A stretch of DNA of 64,000 nt from CAIUVD01 sp044338255. Lineage in GTDB: Bacteria > Planctomycetota > UBA11346. This document shows, one piece after another, positions 10,790 through 17,987 of the stretch. The stretch's first letter is position 1. Every line of letters begins with the position of its first letter. The DNA lies in NCBI GenBank assembly GCA_044338255.1, contig JBIILZ010000002.1:23208-87207 (forward strand), read 5' to 3'. Made by a program: the position numbers and the translations under genes. The notes below the pieces were generated by a model, which had not been told where the DNA came from, searched no databases, and saw nothing but the letters and a program-made list of their open reading frames with translations.

Positions 10790-10816
10790 TCCTAAGGAGC
10801 CTGTTGGGAATAGAGG
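10790..10816. repeat. Degenerate half of the CTAGGAGCCTGTCGG inverted-repeat element
   Basis: CTAAGGAGCCTGTTGGGAAT at 10791-10810 resembles the left arm of the element at 38648 (CTAGGAGCCTGTCGGGAAT). A decayed right arm (GGCTCCTGGCTAG) may lie near 10909-10921. It sits in the 208-bp gap between the flavoprotein and thiS genes; nothing else was recognised there apart from a short GGCAGATCCAA direct repeat. Confidence 0.4.
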
Positions 10817-10980
10817 ACCGTGGACGGGAAGGGAATCGTGCGGCAGATCCAAGGCGGCAGATCCAAAGCGGCAAAGCGGGCGGATAGCAGCGTGCCGACG
10901 GCTGAGCGGCTCCTGGCTAGCCTAACGCTGATCGACCCCTAGTCTGCGCGCCAACGCCTTCCTGCAGCTTTGGAGTCCGC

Positions 10981-11256
10981 ATGGCCGTCAATGTTCGTAT
11001 CCCCTCGGTGCTGCGCACCCTGACCAACGGCAAGGAGACCATCGAGGTCACTGCCGTCACCGTCGACGAAGCCTTGGCGCAACTCGAAGCCGCTCATCCC
11101 GGAATGCGTGCCCGGCTGTGCGATGAACATGGCAAGCTGCGTCGTTTCATTAACGTCTTCGTCGGCGAAGAAGACATCCGCTTCCTCGATGGCCAGGCGA
11201 CCGCCGTTAAGGATGGCGAATTGATCGACATCGTCCCCGCCATCGCCGGCGGTTGA
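10981..11256 (+). CDS. ThiS/MoaD-family sulfur carrier protein
   Basis: 91 residues with the ubiquitin-like beta-grasp pattern of MoaD/ThiS: MAVNVRIPSVLRTLTNGKET, FINVFVGEEDIRFLDG, then DGELIDIVPAIAGG ending exactly in Gly-Gly. In this family the terminal glycine is adenylated and thiocarboxylated to deliver sulfur for molybdopterin, thiamine, cysteine or other products. No ThiG, MoaE or E1-like enzyme is present in the window. The stop is followed within two bases by the radical-SAM-like gene, so the two are almost certainly co-translated and may share a pathway. Which cofactor is served cannot be decided from sequence. Confidence 0.85.
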   Translation: MAVNVRIPSVLRTLTNGKETIEVTAVTVDEALAQLEAAHPGMRARLCDEHGKLRRFINVFVGEEDIRFLDGQATAVKDGELIDIVPAIAGG

Positions 11257-11258
11257 AG

Positions 11259-12416
11259 ATGGCCGAGGCTGACGCCCTGGCGGCCAATGCGCTCACCGCC
11301 CTACGCCTGGATCTCACCAACCACGGCGTGCGCCTGAGCGACGATCTGCTGGCCTCCGGCTTTGCCCTGGGTCTGGCCACCGATGGACGCAGCGGCGGCG
11401 CCGAGGGCATCGATCTCATCCTGCCCGGCAACCGCTGGGTGAATGTCTCGGTGGCCGCGGGCTACGCCCAGACCTCGCCATTCCTCCTGTTGGCGACGCC
11501 TGCCGGCATGGTCCTCCGCCACCCGGCGCGCGGCGACCTGCCGGTGGGCTTGCCGGACACCGCCCGCTTCCGTCATGCACGCACCGCCTCGGGACGCTCC
11601 TGCGGTGACATCGGGGCCATCCATGGGCCCTGGCTGGTGACCGCGCCATTCGCCGCTGATCCGACGCAGGGCCTCGATCAACCGCAGCGCTTCCTCGGCC
11701 TGCCCACCTATCGTGCGCCCGAGGCCACGCGCTGGAGCGTCGACGAGGTCGTGGCCTGCGCGCAAAAAGCCCATGCGGTGTGCGGCATCAGCCTGATCCA
11801 TCTGGAAGTCGGCGAGGTCTGGTTCGAGGACGGCGGCCTGGCCGCGATCGCACCCTACATCACCGCCTTGAAACGCGCCTTGCGGGTGCTGATCTCGGTC
11901 ACCGCCCTGCCGCCGGCCCGACCGGAAGCAGTGCGTGCGCTCTACAAATCCGGCTGCGATGCCCTGGCCTATCACCTCCTGGCCTGGGACGCTACCGCCG
12001 CCGCCGCTGCCGCCCCGCAACGCAATGTCCTGCTGAGCCACGACCGCGTGCTCGCCGGTCTGCGGGCAGCGGCGGCCTGCTTCCCGCGGGGCGCGGTGAG
12101 CACCGATCTGCTGGTAGGCCTGGAACCCTTGGCCAGCGCCGAGTTGGGTCTCGAAGCCCTGACCGCGCAAGGCATCGTCCCCAATCTGGCGGTCTTCCGC
12201 CCCCTTCCCGGTGCAGAAAAGACGGCACCTGCCGGGGAAATGGTCGCCACCGGTCCACTGCTGACCTTGATGGATCACCGTCGCGTGCTGATCCAGCGCC
12301 ACGGCCTGTGGCACAGCCGCGTACGTGGCTTCCCGCGCACGCTAGCGGGCGTCGAGCGCTACGCACCGACCTGGCAAGACCGACTGTATTGCCGCCTCCA
12401 GCGCCTCATTCGCTGA
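11259..12416 (+). CDS. Radical-SAM-like TIM-barrel protein lacking the CX3CX2C motif
   Basis: 385 residues. The C-terminal half resembles biotin-synthase-like radical SAM barrels: LYKSGCDALAYHLLAWD, then a segment around 267-290 reading GAVSTDLLVGLEPLASAELG, then GIVPNLAVFRPLPGAE. The equivalent of the AdoMet cluster loop, expected before RFLGLPTYRAPEATRWSVDE, contains no CX3CX2C or any close cysteine triple. It therefore probably cannot bind the canonical 4Fe-4S cluster. ATG 11259 lies two bases after the ThiS/MoaD stop; a TTG two codons upstream is possible. The TGA stop lies inside a repeat cluster. Function unknown; homology is inferred from pattern only. Confidence 0.55.
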   Translation: MAEADALAANALTALRLDLTNHGVRLSDDLLASGFALGLATDGRSGGAEGIDLILPGNRWVNVSVAAGYAQTSPFLLLATPAGMVLRHPARGDLPVGLPDTARFRHARTASGRSCGDIGAIHGPWLVTAPFAADPTQGLDQPQRFLGLPTYRAPEATRWSVDEVVACAQKAHAVCGISLIHLEVGEVWFEDGGLAAIAPYITALKRALRVLISVTALPPARPEAVRALYKSGCDALAYHLLAWDATAAAAAAPQRNVLLSHDRVLAGLRAAAACFPRGAVSTDLLVGLEPLASAELGLEALTAQGIVPNLAVFRPLPGAEKTAPAGEMVATGPLLTLMDHRRVLIQRHGLWHSRVRGFPRTLAGVERYAPTWQDRLYCRLQRLIR

Positions 12417-12714
12417 AAAACGCAGATGTGGCCCAGCTGCAAGGCGCACGAGGCGATGGCATGGCAGCGCCATGTCGAGCTTCGCAGATAACATCCGTCC
12501 CACTGAAAAACGTGCTCTGAAAAGCGCAGCTGTGGCCCAGCTGCAAGGCGCACGAGGCGATGGCATGGCAGCGCCATGTCGAGATTCGTGCAACGCCGCA
12601 CGCCGCAGGCGGGCCGCAGCTGCGCTTTTCAGCACGAGGCGATGGCATGGCAGCGCCATGTCGAGCTTCGTGCAACGCAGCACGCCGCAGGCGGGCCGCA
12701 GCTGCGCTTTTCAG
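12413..12714. repeat. Compact repeat cluster spanning both flanking stop codons
   Basis: A 34-bp core beginning GCACGAGGCGATGGCATGGC and ending TGTCGAG occurs three times (12446-12479, 12550-12583, 12632-12665). Each holds the hairpin CATGGC-AGC-GCCATG. Flanking arms are CTGAAAAGCGCAGCTG (12517-12532; degenerate copy at 12413) and its inverse CAGCTGCGCTTTTCAG (12617-12632, 12699-12714). The outer arms include the TGA stops of both convergent genes (12414-12416 forward, 12713-12711 reverse), so the array fills the intergenic space exactly. It resembles REP/BIME arrays. No coding potential is believed here. Confidence 0.85.
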
Positions 12715-13406
12715 AGAGGGCCGCTCGGTGGGGCGACGATGATGCGATCGAGGCTGGCGGTGCCGGGCATGGTGATGGCCAAGCGGATCACCGCCGCGAC
12801 ATCGCTGGCGCGACACATGCGCGTGCGCTCGAGCGCGACGCCGTCTGGCCAGATTTCGGTGTCGGTGGCACCGGGAGCGACCACCGTCACGCGCACGTTG
12901 GTGCCGCGTAATTCTTCACGCACGCAGCGCGACCAGGCCTCGAGCGCGGCCTTGCTCGCGGCATAGGCGCCGCAGCCGGTGAAGGCCGCGTCAGCAGCAA
13001 CCGAACTGACATTGACGATGGTCCCGCCACGCGCTCCGCGCAGATGCGGCAAGGCCGCCTGAGTCATCAGCATCGGCACCAGGACATTCAGATGCCACAG
13101 CTCCTGGACATGTTCCGGGGTCAGGGCGCCGATGGCAGCGGTGGCGTAGATGCCGGCGTTATTGACGATGGCATCAAGACGTCCGGCTTTGGCTAGGGCC
13201 TCATCGATGACCCGGCGCGGCACATCGCCGCCAGTCAGATCGGCGGTGATGCCCCAAGCCACCCCCCCCAGTTCCTGGACCAGGGCCGCAAGGCGCTCGG
13301 TACGTCGTCCAACCAACACCAAACGGTGATCGGGGGCCAGGGCGCGTGCGGTCGCGGCGCCGATGCCGGAGGTCGCACCCGTGATTAATACCATGGGAAG
13401 ATTCAT
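12711..13406 (-). CDS. Short-chain dehydrogenase/reductase (classical SDR)
   Basis: About 231 residues from ATG at 13406 (MNLPMVLITGATSGIGAATA). The cofactor motif TGATSGIG, the structural NNAG, the catalytic Ser in VSSVA and the YAASK active site are all present, so the enzyme should be active with NAD(P). An in-frame start at 13496 would add a non-conserved 30 residues overlapping argC, so it is rejected. Substrate unknown. The stop codon is supplied by the outer arm of the repeat cluster at 12413-12714. It is divergent from argC across about 84 bp. Confidence 0.88.
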   Translation of the reverse strand: MNLPMVLITGATSGIGAATARALAPDHRLVLVGRRTERLAALVQELGGVAWGITADLTGGDVPRRVIDEALAKAGRLDAIVNNAGIYATAAIGALTPEHVQELWHLNVLVPMLMTQAALPHLRGARGGTIVNVSSVAADAAFTGCGAYAASKAALEAWSRCVREELRGTNVRVTVVAPGATDTEIWPDGVALERTRMCRASDVAAVIRLAITMPGTASLDRIIVAPPSGPL

Positions 13407-13490
13407 GTTGCGATTAGAATAGACCATTCGCAACTGCAAGACCTCGCTACCGGCAATTGCGTTCAGACGTCGTCGATCATCCTCAGGCCC

Positions 13491-14579
13491 ATGCACTCTT
13501 CAGCTATTCCCGGCGCCAATCCCGCCGCTATTCCCGCCGCCATTCCCGTCGCCATCCTCGGCGCCACCGGCTACGCCGGCGAGATCTCCGTCCGCATCCT
13601 CCTCAACCATCCGGGCTTCCGCATGGTGCACGTGGGTAGCGATCGGGTCGCCGGCCAAGCCCTCGCCCAGGTGGTGCCCTCATTCGCCGGCGAAACCGAT
13701 CTGGTGTTGGCACCGGATACCGTCGAGGCGATCCTCGCCAGTGGCGCCAAGGCAGTGATCCTCGCCAAGAAGAGCGTCGAAGTCACCAAGGTCGTGCCCT
13801 CGTTGCTAGCCGCGGGGCTGAAGCTGGTCGACATCGGTGCCGAGTTCCGGCTGCGCGATCCGGCGGCGTACAAGCACTGGCACAAGGAGGAGCACCACTG
13901 CCCCGAGCTGCTGCCGGAGGCTGTCTATGGCCTGTCGGAGATCCACACCGAGGCCATCCGCGAGGCCCGGGTGGTCGGCAATCCGGGCTGCTATGCGACC
14001 TCGATGCTGCTGCCTCTGCTGCCCTTGCTGCGCGCCGGATTGATCGAGCTCGGCGCGCCGCTGGTAGCCATCGGCTACAGCGGGATCTCGGGGGCCGGTA
14101 AGAAGTTCGTCGAGAGCAACAACAACCTCTTCTATGCCATGGACGGCAACCTGCATTCCTACAAACCGGTCGGCCATCAGCACACCGGCGAAGTCGACCA
14201 GGAGCTGAGCGCCGTCGCCGGCACGCCGGTGCACCTCACTTTCGTGCCGCACCTCGCGCCCCTGACGCGCGGCATCCATACCACGCTTACGGTCACCCTG
14301 GCCGCCGGTGCGACCCTTGCCCAGGTCACCAGCGCCTGGCAGCAGGCCTATCACGGGCGGCCCTTCATCCGCGTCCGGTCGGGGCCGCAGCAGGTCGAGG
14401 TCGGCAATGTCGCCGGCACCAATTTCGCTGACTTCGGGGCGGCCCTCGATGGGCGCACGCTGATCATCGCCTCGGCCATCGATAACCTAGTCAAGGGCGC
14501 CAGTGGCCAGGCGATCCAGAATCTCAACCTGATGTCCGGCTATCCCGAGACCATGGGTCTGCTGGGGCGTGGTATTTAA
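13491..14579 (+). CDS. argC: N-acetyl-gamma-glutamyl-phosphate reductase
   Basis: 362 residues. The NADPH motif VAILGATGYAGEISVRILLN and the active-site Cys in VVGNPGCYATSM identify ArgC, with TFVPHLAPLTRGI and the terminal NLVKGASGQAIQNLN also conserved. It reduces N-acetylglutamyl phosphate to the semialdehyde in arginine synthesis. No other arg gene is close. The N-terminal extension before the Rossmann strand is repetitive (PAAIPAAIPVAIL), caused by a short in-frame duplication; the real start may be ATG 13491 or a nearby downstream codon. Confidence 0.96.
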   Translation: MHSSAIPGANPAAIPAAIPVAILGATGYAGEISVRILLNHPGFRMVHVGSDRVAGQALAQVVPSFAGETDLVLAPDTVEAILASGAKAVILAKKSVEVTKVVPSLLAAGLKLVDIGAEFRLRDPAAYKHWHKEEHHCPELLPEAVYGLSEIHTEAIREARVVGNPGCYATSMLLPLLPLLRAGLIELGAPLVAIGYSGISGAGKKFVESNNNLFYAMDGNLHSYKPVGHQHTGEVDQELSAVAGTPVHLTFVPHLAPLTRGIHTTLTVTLAAGATLAQVTSAWQQAYHGRPFIRVRSGPQQVEVGNVAGTNFADFGAALDGRTLIIASAIDNLVKGASGQAIQNLNLMSGYPETMGLLGRGI

Positions 14580-14660
14580 GACAATCTATTGTCTCCAGGC
14601 CACGCTTCCGCACCATCTGCAAGTCTCTCCGAGTTCACGAAGCAACGGAATACGTTCATC

Positions 14661-16895
14661 ATGCGTCTACGACTGGTACCCACGATCCTCCTGCTCTCGG
14701 CCTGGACCTGGGGGGCTGAACCATCACCGGCGCCGGTGCTGCCTGGAAAAGCCTTCGAAGTTCAACTCGCGGATGGAAAAAATCTACTGGCCCACTGGGA
14801 GACCACGCCGTGGGCGAGGATGTGGGCCGATCCAGCCCTGAAGCCGCTGCATCAACCCTTTACGGAAGCCCAGGCGGAAGCCGCCAAGCATCTCGGCGCC
14901 ACCCCCACCGAGCTGCTCGCAGCAATGGCCAACGCCGCCCTGACGGTGAACTACCTGCCGGCAGCCAGTCCTGCCGCCGGTAAGCCGGTATTACCGCTGA
15001 CCGTCTCCGCCGGCGCCGATTTCGGCAGCTATGCGGCGAAGCTCTTTACCTTCTTAAAGAATACCGCCGAAACCTCCAAGAAGACCCTGCCGGCGACGGT
15101 CGCCGGCGCCGACGAGGCGATCAGCGATCCCAGCCAACCGGAAGCGATCTTCGCGCGTTTCGCCACTGGCTTGGCCTTCGGCTTCCGGACCCCGCCGGTG
15201 CGTCCGCAGGCCCACCCGAACCTCAAGGATGATCTATTCGCCCACGCCGACATCGCGCGCATTTTCGAGATGCTCGGCGCCGCCATGCCCAACGGCAGTG
15301 AACGTGATTCGATCCTGCAGGCGAAACAGCAGCTCGCCGAGATGAAGCTAAGCGAGGCCACCTACCGGATGCAGATCATCCCCGAGGGCTTCCTCGAAAA
15401 GATCGATGTCGGTGAGGTCAAGGCTATCGGCTATAAATCCGTCGACCGGGCCCTGCTCGCGCGATTGCCCGCCAACGTGCTGATGGTCGGAGCCGTGGGG
15501 TATAATAGCCTCGAGGCCTGGAACCTCGAGCGCAAGCAAATGCTCGCGAGCTGGGCGCCGCTGGTGGGCGTGGACCCAGTCGATAGCGACGACACCGAGA
15601 AGGCGATCAACGCCAAGCTCACGGAGTTCGGCCTGGAGGTATCGGTCGCCGAGCTCGCCACGACCATCACCGGGACCTCGTTCATCGCCATCACGCCGTC
15701 GATGCCTTTCCCGGCCGCGACCATCGCCATCCCGCGTTCCGCCGTCGCCGACAAACTGATCGCCCTCGGTCTCGGCAAGCTCGGTTCGCAGGTCCCCGCC
15801 GAAGGTTCCTCGATCGTCATCCCCATCCCCAATGCCCCGGTCGTCGCCACCCTGGTCTGCGACAAGTCGGTGTGGCTGGTGAGCAGCGACACGATGCTCG
15901 CCGATCAATGGCTCAGCGGCAAGGCCGACAACGGCTGGACCGCGAGCGCCGCCGGCAGCTTGGCGCTGAGCAAGGCGCCGGCGGATGCCTACCTCATCGC
16001 CGCCAGCGACACCCCTGCAGTCATGCGCCTGCTCGCGGGCTATGCCGGCATGGGCCTGACCATGGCCAAGCAACTGACCCCGGAACAACGCCAAGCCATC
16101 ATCCAGGGCTTCAATATACTGGCTGCCGCCGCCTCGCCCGGCTACGCCGTCGCCGGCTCGGTCAAAGGTCGGCAGATCACGGAAGTCCGCAGTCTGACCG
16201 GGGTCGTACCGGGAGTCTTCATCATCGGCGGCATCGCCGGAACCGTCGGCTATATGCGCCAGCAAGCGCTGCACGCGCATGGCCCACACAACGGGCCTGA
16301 AGCTGCCGAAAAGATCGCCGACCCTAACCTCCCGGTAACGGTGCTGCGCCAAAACATCCTGCCCGCCCAAGAACAGTTCAAGGCTGGGCTGTATCGCGAT
16401 CAGGATGGCGATGGCCTCGGCGAGTATGCCCTGCTGTCGGAGCTCAATGGCCGCCGGGATGTCGGCGAGGGGCAACGTCTGGCCTTGCTCAGCGGCCCGC
16501 TCGCACGCGGGGCCACGGTCGGCGGCTATTCCTACACCATCTACCTGCCCGGCGGCGCCACGCGCGTTGCCGACGACGGCAAGGCCGAGACCCGCGCCAG
16601 CGTTCCGGCCAATGCCGACGTCCAGGAAAAGACCTTTGTCGCCTATGCCTGGCCGGCCCGTACCAAGGACGGCATGATGTATGCCCTGGTCAACAACGTG
16701 GTCTACGAAACGCCATACAACGGCATGCCCCCGGCGTGGAACGCGGTCTTCGATGGCGCCGGTTTCGAAGCCAAGCCGAAGTGGGCGATGAGCGCTGGCT
16801 CCAGTACGGGATCAGGCACTGGCACTGGCACTGGCACTGGCACTGGCACTGGCACTGGCAGCAGCACAGTCCCCGAACCCGCAAACGTTCCATAG
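14661..16895 (+). CDS. Secreted protein of unknown function with Gly-Thr repeat tail
   Basis: 744 residues from ATG 14661, which begins a clear signal peptide (MRLRLVPTILLLSAWTWGAE). An upstream start at 14589 would bury the signal peptide, so it is not used. The mature protein has no catalytic motif I can name. Segments such as ALLARLPANVLMVGAVGYNS and the repeated ABC-like strands loosely recall secreted PVC-group proteins. A DGDGLGEYALLSELNG segment near residue 585 could bind calcium. The C-terminus is a low-complexity Gly-Thr run encoded by a hexanucleotide repeat, ending SSTVPEPANVP. It precedes hemB by only 7 bp, but no functional link is evident. Confidence 0.7.
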   Translation: MRLRLVPTILLLSAWTWGAEPSPAPVLPGKAFEVQLADGKNLLAHWETTPWARMWADPALKPLHQPFTEAQAEAAKHLGATPTELLAAMANAALTVNYLPAASPAAGKPVLPLTVSAGADFGSYAAKLFTFLKNTAETSKKTLPATVAGADEAISDPSQPEAIFARFATGLAFGFRTPPVRPQAHPNLKDDLFAHADIARIFEMLGAAMPNGSERDSILQAKQQLAEMKLSEATYRMQIIPEGFLEKIDVGEVKAIGYKSVDRALLARLPANVLMVGAVGYNSLEAWNLERKQMLASWAPLVGVDPVDSDDTEKAINAKLTEFGLEVSVAELATTITGTSFIAITPSMPFPAATIAIPRSAVADKLIALGLGKLGSQVPAEGSSIVIPIPNAPVVATLVCDKSVWLVSSDTMLADQWLSGKADNGWTASAAGSLALSKAPADAYLIAASDTPAVMRLLAGYAGMGLTMAKQLTPEQRQAIIQGFNILAAAASPGYAVAGSVKGRQITEVRSLTGVVPGVFIIGGIAGTVGYMRQQALHAHGPHNGPEAAEKIADPNLPVTVLRQNILPAQEQFKAGLYRDQDGDGLGEYALLSELNGRRDVGEGQRLALLSGPLARGATVGGYSYTIYLPGGATRVADDGKAETRASVPANADVQEKTFVAYAWPARTKDGMMYALVNNVVYETPYNGMPPAWNAVFDGAGFEAKPKWAMSAGSSTGSGTGTGTGTGTGTGTGSSTVPEPANVP
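16815..16862. repeat. GGCACT hexanucleotide tandem repeat inside a coding region
   Basis: About seven perfect copies of GGCACT encode (Gly-Thr)n near the C-terminus of the secreted protein at 14661. A 6-bp unit keeps the frame, so copy number could vary without disrupting the gene. Confidence 0.9.
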
Positions 16896-16902
16896 ATTAC
16901 CC

Positions 16903-17871
16903 ATGCTCATCCGCCCACGCCGTAATCGTGTATCCGCTGGCGTGCGTGCGCTGGTCCGCGAAACCGTGCTGACTCCGGCCGACCTGGTCCTGCCGCTGTT
17001 CGTGCACCATGAGTCCGCGGATGCACCGATCGCGGCGATGCCCGGCTGTGCCCGGCAATCGATCGCCAACACCGTCGCCACCGCCCGCGTCACCTACGAA
17101 CTGGGCATCCCGGCGGTGGCGCTGTTTCCGGCCTTGACCACGGCGGAGAAATCGCCGGCGGCGCATGAGAGCATCAATCCCGAAGGTCTCCTACCGCGCT
17201 GCGTGCGGGCCTTGAAAGCCGCCCTGCCGGACCTGGTGGTAATCACCGACGTGGCCCTCGATCCCTATTCCACCGATGGCCACGATGGCCTGGTGCGCGA
17301 TGGCAAGATCGTCAACGACGAGAGCCTGCCGATCCTGGCGGCAATGGCTGTCGCCCAGGCCCGCGCCGGGGCCGATCTGGTGGCGCCCAGCGACATGATG
17401 GATGGACGCGTCCAGGCGATCCGCGAAGCCTTGGATGCGGCGGGCTTCATCGAGGTCGGGATCCTCAGTTATTGCGTCAAATACGCTTCGGCTTTCTACG
17501 GCCCCTTCCGCGAGGCCCTCGATTCGGCGCCGCGTTTCGGCGACAAGAAGACCTATCAGATGGATCCAGGGAATGTCCGTGAAATCCTCCGTGAAGTCGC
17601 CCTCGACGAGGCCGAAGGCGCCGACTTCGTGATGGTCAAGCCCGGGCTGCCCTACCTTGATGTGGTGCGCGCCGTGCGCCAAGCCACCGCCCTGCCGGTG
17701 GCGGCGTATCAGGTCAGTGGCGAATTCGCGATGCTCAAGGCCGCCGCCGAAAAGGGCTGGATCGATTACGACCGCTGTCTGCTCGAAAGCCTGCTGGCCT
17801 TCAAGCGCGCCGGCTGCGATTTCATCTTCACCTATGGGGCGATCGACGCCGCGCGCCTGTTGCGACGCTGA
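16903..17871 (+). CDS. hemB: Delta-aminolevulinic acid dehydratase (porphobilinogen synthase)
   Basis: 322 residues of normal length. The two active-site lysines are in ILSYCVKYASAFYGPF and FVMVKPGLPYLDVV. The metal-site loop reads DVALDPYSTDGHDGL, with aspartates instead of the DVCLC cysteines, which indicates the Mg/K-dependent class rather than the catalytic-zinc class. The enzyme condenses two 5-aminolevulinate molecules to porphobilinogen for haem synthesis. It starts at ATG 16903, seven bases after the preceding stop. An inverted-repeat element lies 27 bp downstream of its stop. Confidence 0.96.
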   Translation: MLIRPRRNRVSAGVRALVRETVLTPADLVLPLFVHHESADAPIAAMPGCARQSIANTVATARVTYELGIPAVALFPALTTAEKSPAAHESINPEGLLPRCVRALKAALPDLVVITDVALDPYSTDGHDGLVRDGKIVNDESLPILAAMAVAQARAGADLVAPSDMMDGRVQAIREALDAAGFIEVGILSYCVKYASAFYGPFREALDSAPRFGDKKTYQMDPGNVREILREVALDEAEGADFVMVKPGLPYLDVVRAVRQATALPVAAYQVSGEFAMLKAAAEKGWIDYDRCLLESLLAFKRAGCDFIFTYGAIDAARLLRR

Positions 17872-17898
17872 CGTGCTTGATCGGCAGAAGATCAACGT

Positions 17899-17950
17899 CT
17901 AGGAGTCTGTCGGAGATAGGCTTGGTCGGCTGACTCCGACAGGCTCCTAG
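17899..17950. repeat. 52-bp inverted-repeat element, copy 1
   Basis: Arms CTAGGAGTCTGTCGGAG (17899-17915) and CTCCGACAGGCTCCTAG (17934-17950) pair with one mismatch around an 18-nt loop. There is no T-tract, so it is not a standard terminator. A close copy lies at 38648-38700 and degenerate halves near 10790 and 47200. It sits between hemB and the TamB/TamA fusion gene. Size and ends suit a REP-like or MITE-like element. Confidence 0.8.
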
Positions 17951-17987
17951 GCGGTGAGGCCGAGCCGCTTACGCTGTCCGCCTGCCC

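Noticed and set aside
12472..12966. Overlapping open frames in the repeat cluster
   Set aside because: They are translations of the palindromic repeats, with no start context or family similarity.
13457..13639. Arg-rich small protein at the argC start
   Set aside because: It is a shadow frame of the repetitive argC N-terminus.
16736..16972. His-Trp repeat protein on the plus strand in another frame
   Set aside because: The HWHW run is the GGCACT repeat read out of frame with the secreted-protein gene.
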